Positions 5,097 to 5,381 of a DNA stretch of 5,381 bases are shown here, piece by piece. A model generated the notes under the pieces. That model worked only from the letters and a program-made list of their open reading frames with translations, made no database searches and was not told where the DNA came from. Both the position numbers and the translations under genes were made by a program. The DNA lies in contig JAFQDI010000134.1 in assembly GCA_017416055.1 (NCBI GenBank), positions 1 through 5,381 on the forward strand, written 5' to 3'. Positions within the stretch are counted from its first letter, which is position 1. The number at the start of each line of letters is the position of its first letter. The DNA is from Lachnospiraceae bacterium. Its GTDB lineage: Bacteria > Bacillota_A > Clostridia > Lachnospirales > Lachnospiraceae.

Positions 5097-5381
5097 TACT
5101 TTACCTCCTGATTTAATGCCTCTTGGATGAATGCCTCAATTCTTGCCTTGGACTCCGGTGCCACGATGGAACCGATGACCTGTCCATTTTGGTAGAGGAC
5201 TAACGTGGGGATTACCTCGATCTGCTCCTGAACGGCAAGTGCCTCTTCATCATCAATATTAACCTTTCCAAAAATCAGTTCCTCGCTAAGCTCCTCAGCC
5301 AGTTTGTCAAATGCAGGCCCGATTCTGCGACAGTATACACATCAATCAGCCTTCCTGTGGCAAAGGCATCTTCGTTGGAAA
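5096..5381 (-). pseudogene. trxA: Thioredoxin-like gene, 5' part off the window, frameshifted at the active site
   Basis: The readable C-terminal 81 residues (from 5341 down to the TAA at 5096-5098) are thioredoxin-like. They start with the active-site CVYC followed by RRIGPAFDKLAEEL, then FGKVNIDDEEALAVQEQ, the cis-proline motif EVIPTLVLYQNGQ and a C-terminal helix ending EALNQEVK. Upstream of CVYC this frame hits a TGA (5342-5344) at once. The expected N-terminal sequence, SNEDAFATGRLID (5379-5341), is instead in another frame. In thioredoxins the segment VDFWAxWCxxC leaves five residues between this Asp and the first Cys. Here the Asp and Cys codons share a base, so 16 nt are missing, including the conserved Trp-containing segment. 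As written the gene cannot make a normal thioredoxin. It could be a real pseudogene or an assembly/sequencing error. The true start lies beyond the right edge. CVYC instead of CGPC suggests a divergent thioredoxin. Coupling to trxB supports the family call. Confidence 0.8.

Overview
The window looks like chromosomal DNA of a low-to-medium GC Gram-positive anaerobe, most likely class Clostridia in the Bacillota. The clues are strong GGAGG-type ribosome binding sites, a MKK...LTGC lipoprotein signal, a VanR/PhoP-style two-component pair, and a NusG-domain-II / Gx-transporter / FMN-binding-type lipoprotein cluster typical of that group. I cannot place it to genus from sequence alone. I see no tRNA, rRNA, CRISPR array, insertion sequence or clear intrinsic terminator.

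Layout. (1) Positions 1-1251, minus strand: a three-gene operon read right to left. It encodes a small membrane-anchored NusG domain II protein (868-1251), a Gx-transporter / 'heptaprenyl diphosphate synthase component I' family membrane protein (336-863), and the N-terminal 84 residues of a lipoprotein resembling FMN-binding electron-transfer lipoproteins (1-253, running off the left edge). This set resembles the membrane part (EetA/EetB plus PplA-like lipoprotein) of flavin-based extracellular electron transfer loci. (2) Positions 1252-1529: a 278-bp divergent regulatory region with one good sigma-A-type promoter facing each way and several inverted repeats, one of them exactly between the two -35 boxes. 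(3) Positions 1530-4192, plus strand: an OmpR/PhoB-family response regulator overlapping, or nearly touching, a 662-residue histidine kinase with an unrecognised extracytoplasmic domain of about 290 residues. (4) Positions 4176-5381, minus strand: thioredoxin reductase (trxB), whose 3' end overlaps the kinase 3' end by 17 bp. It is preceded in the same operon by a thioredoxin-like gene (trxA) that runs off the right edge and is frameshifted exactly at its active site.

How the genes may work together. The response regulator and kinase are transcribed divergently from the putative electron-transfer membrane operon, from closely spaced promoters with symmetrical sites between them. A local regulatory link is therefore plausible but unproven. 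The thioredoxin system is a separate convergent operon; its closeness adds a second redox theme but does not by itself show a functional link. The observations most worth checking are the 16-nt lesion at the trxA active site, the unknown kinase sensor domain, and the operator-like repeats in the divergent promoter region.
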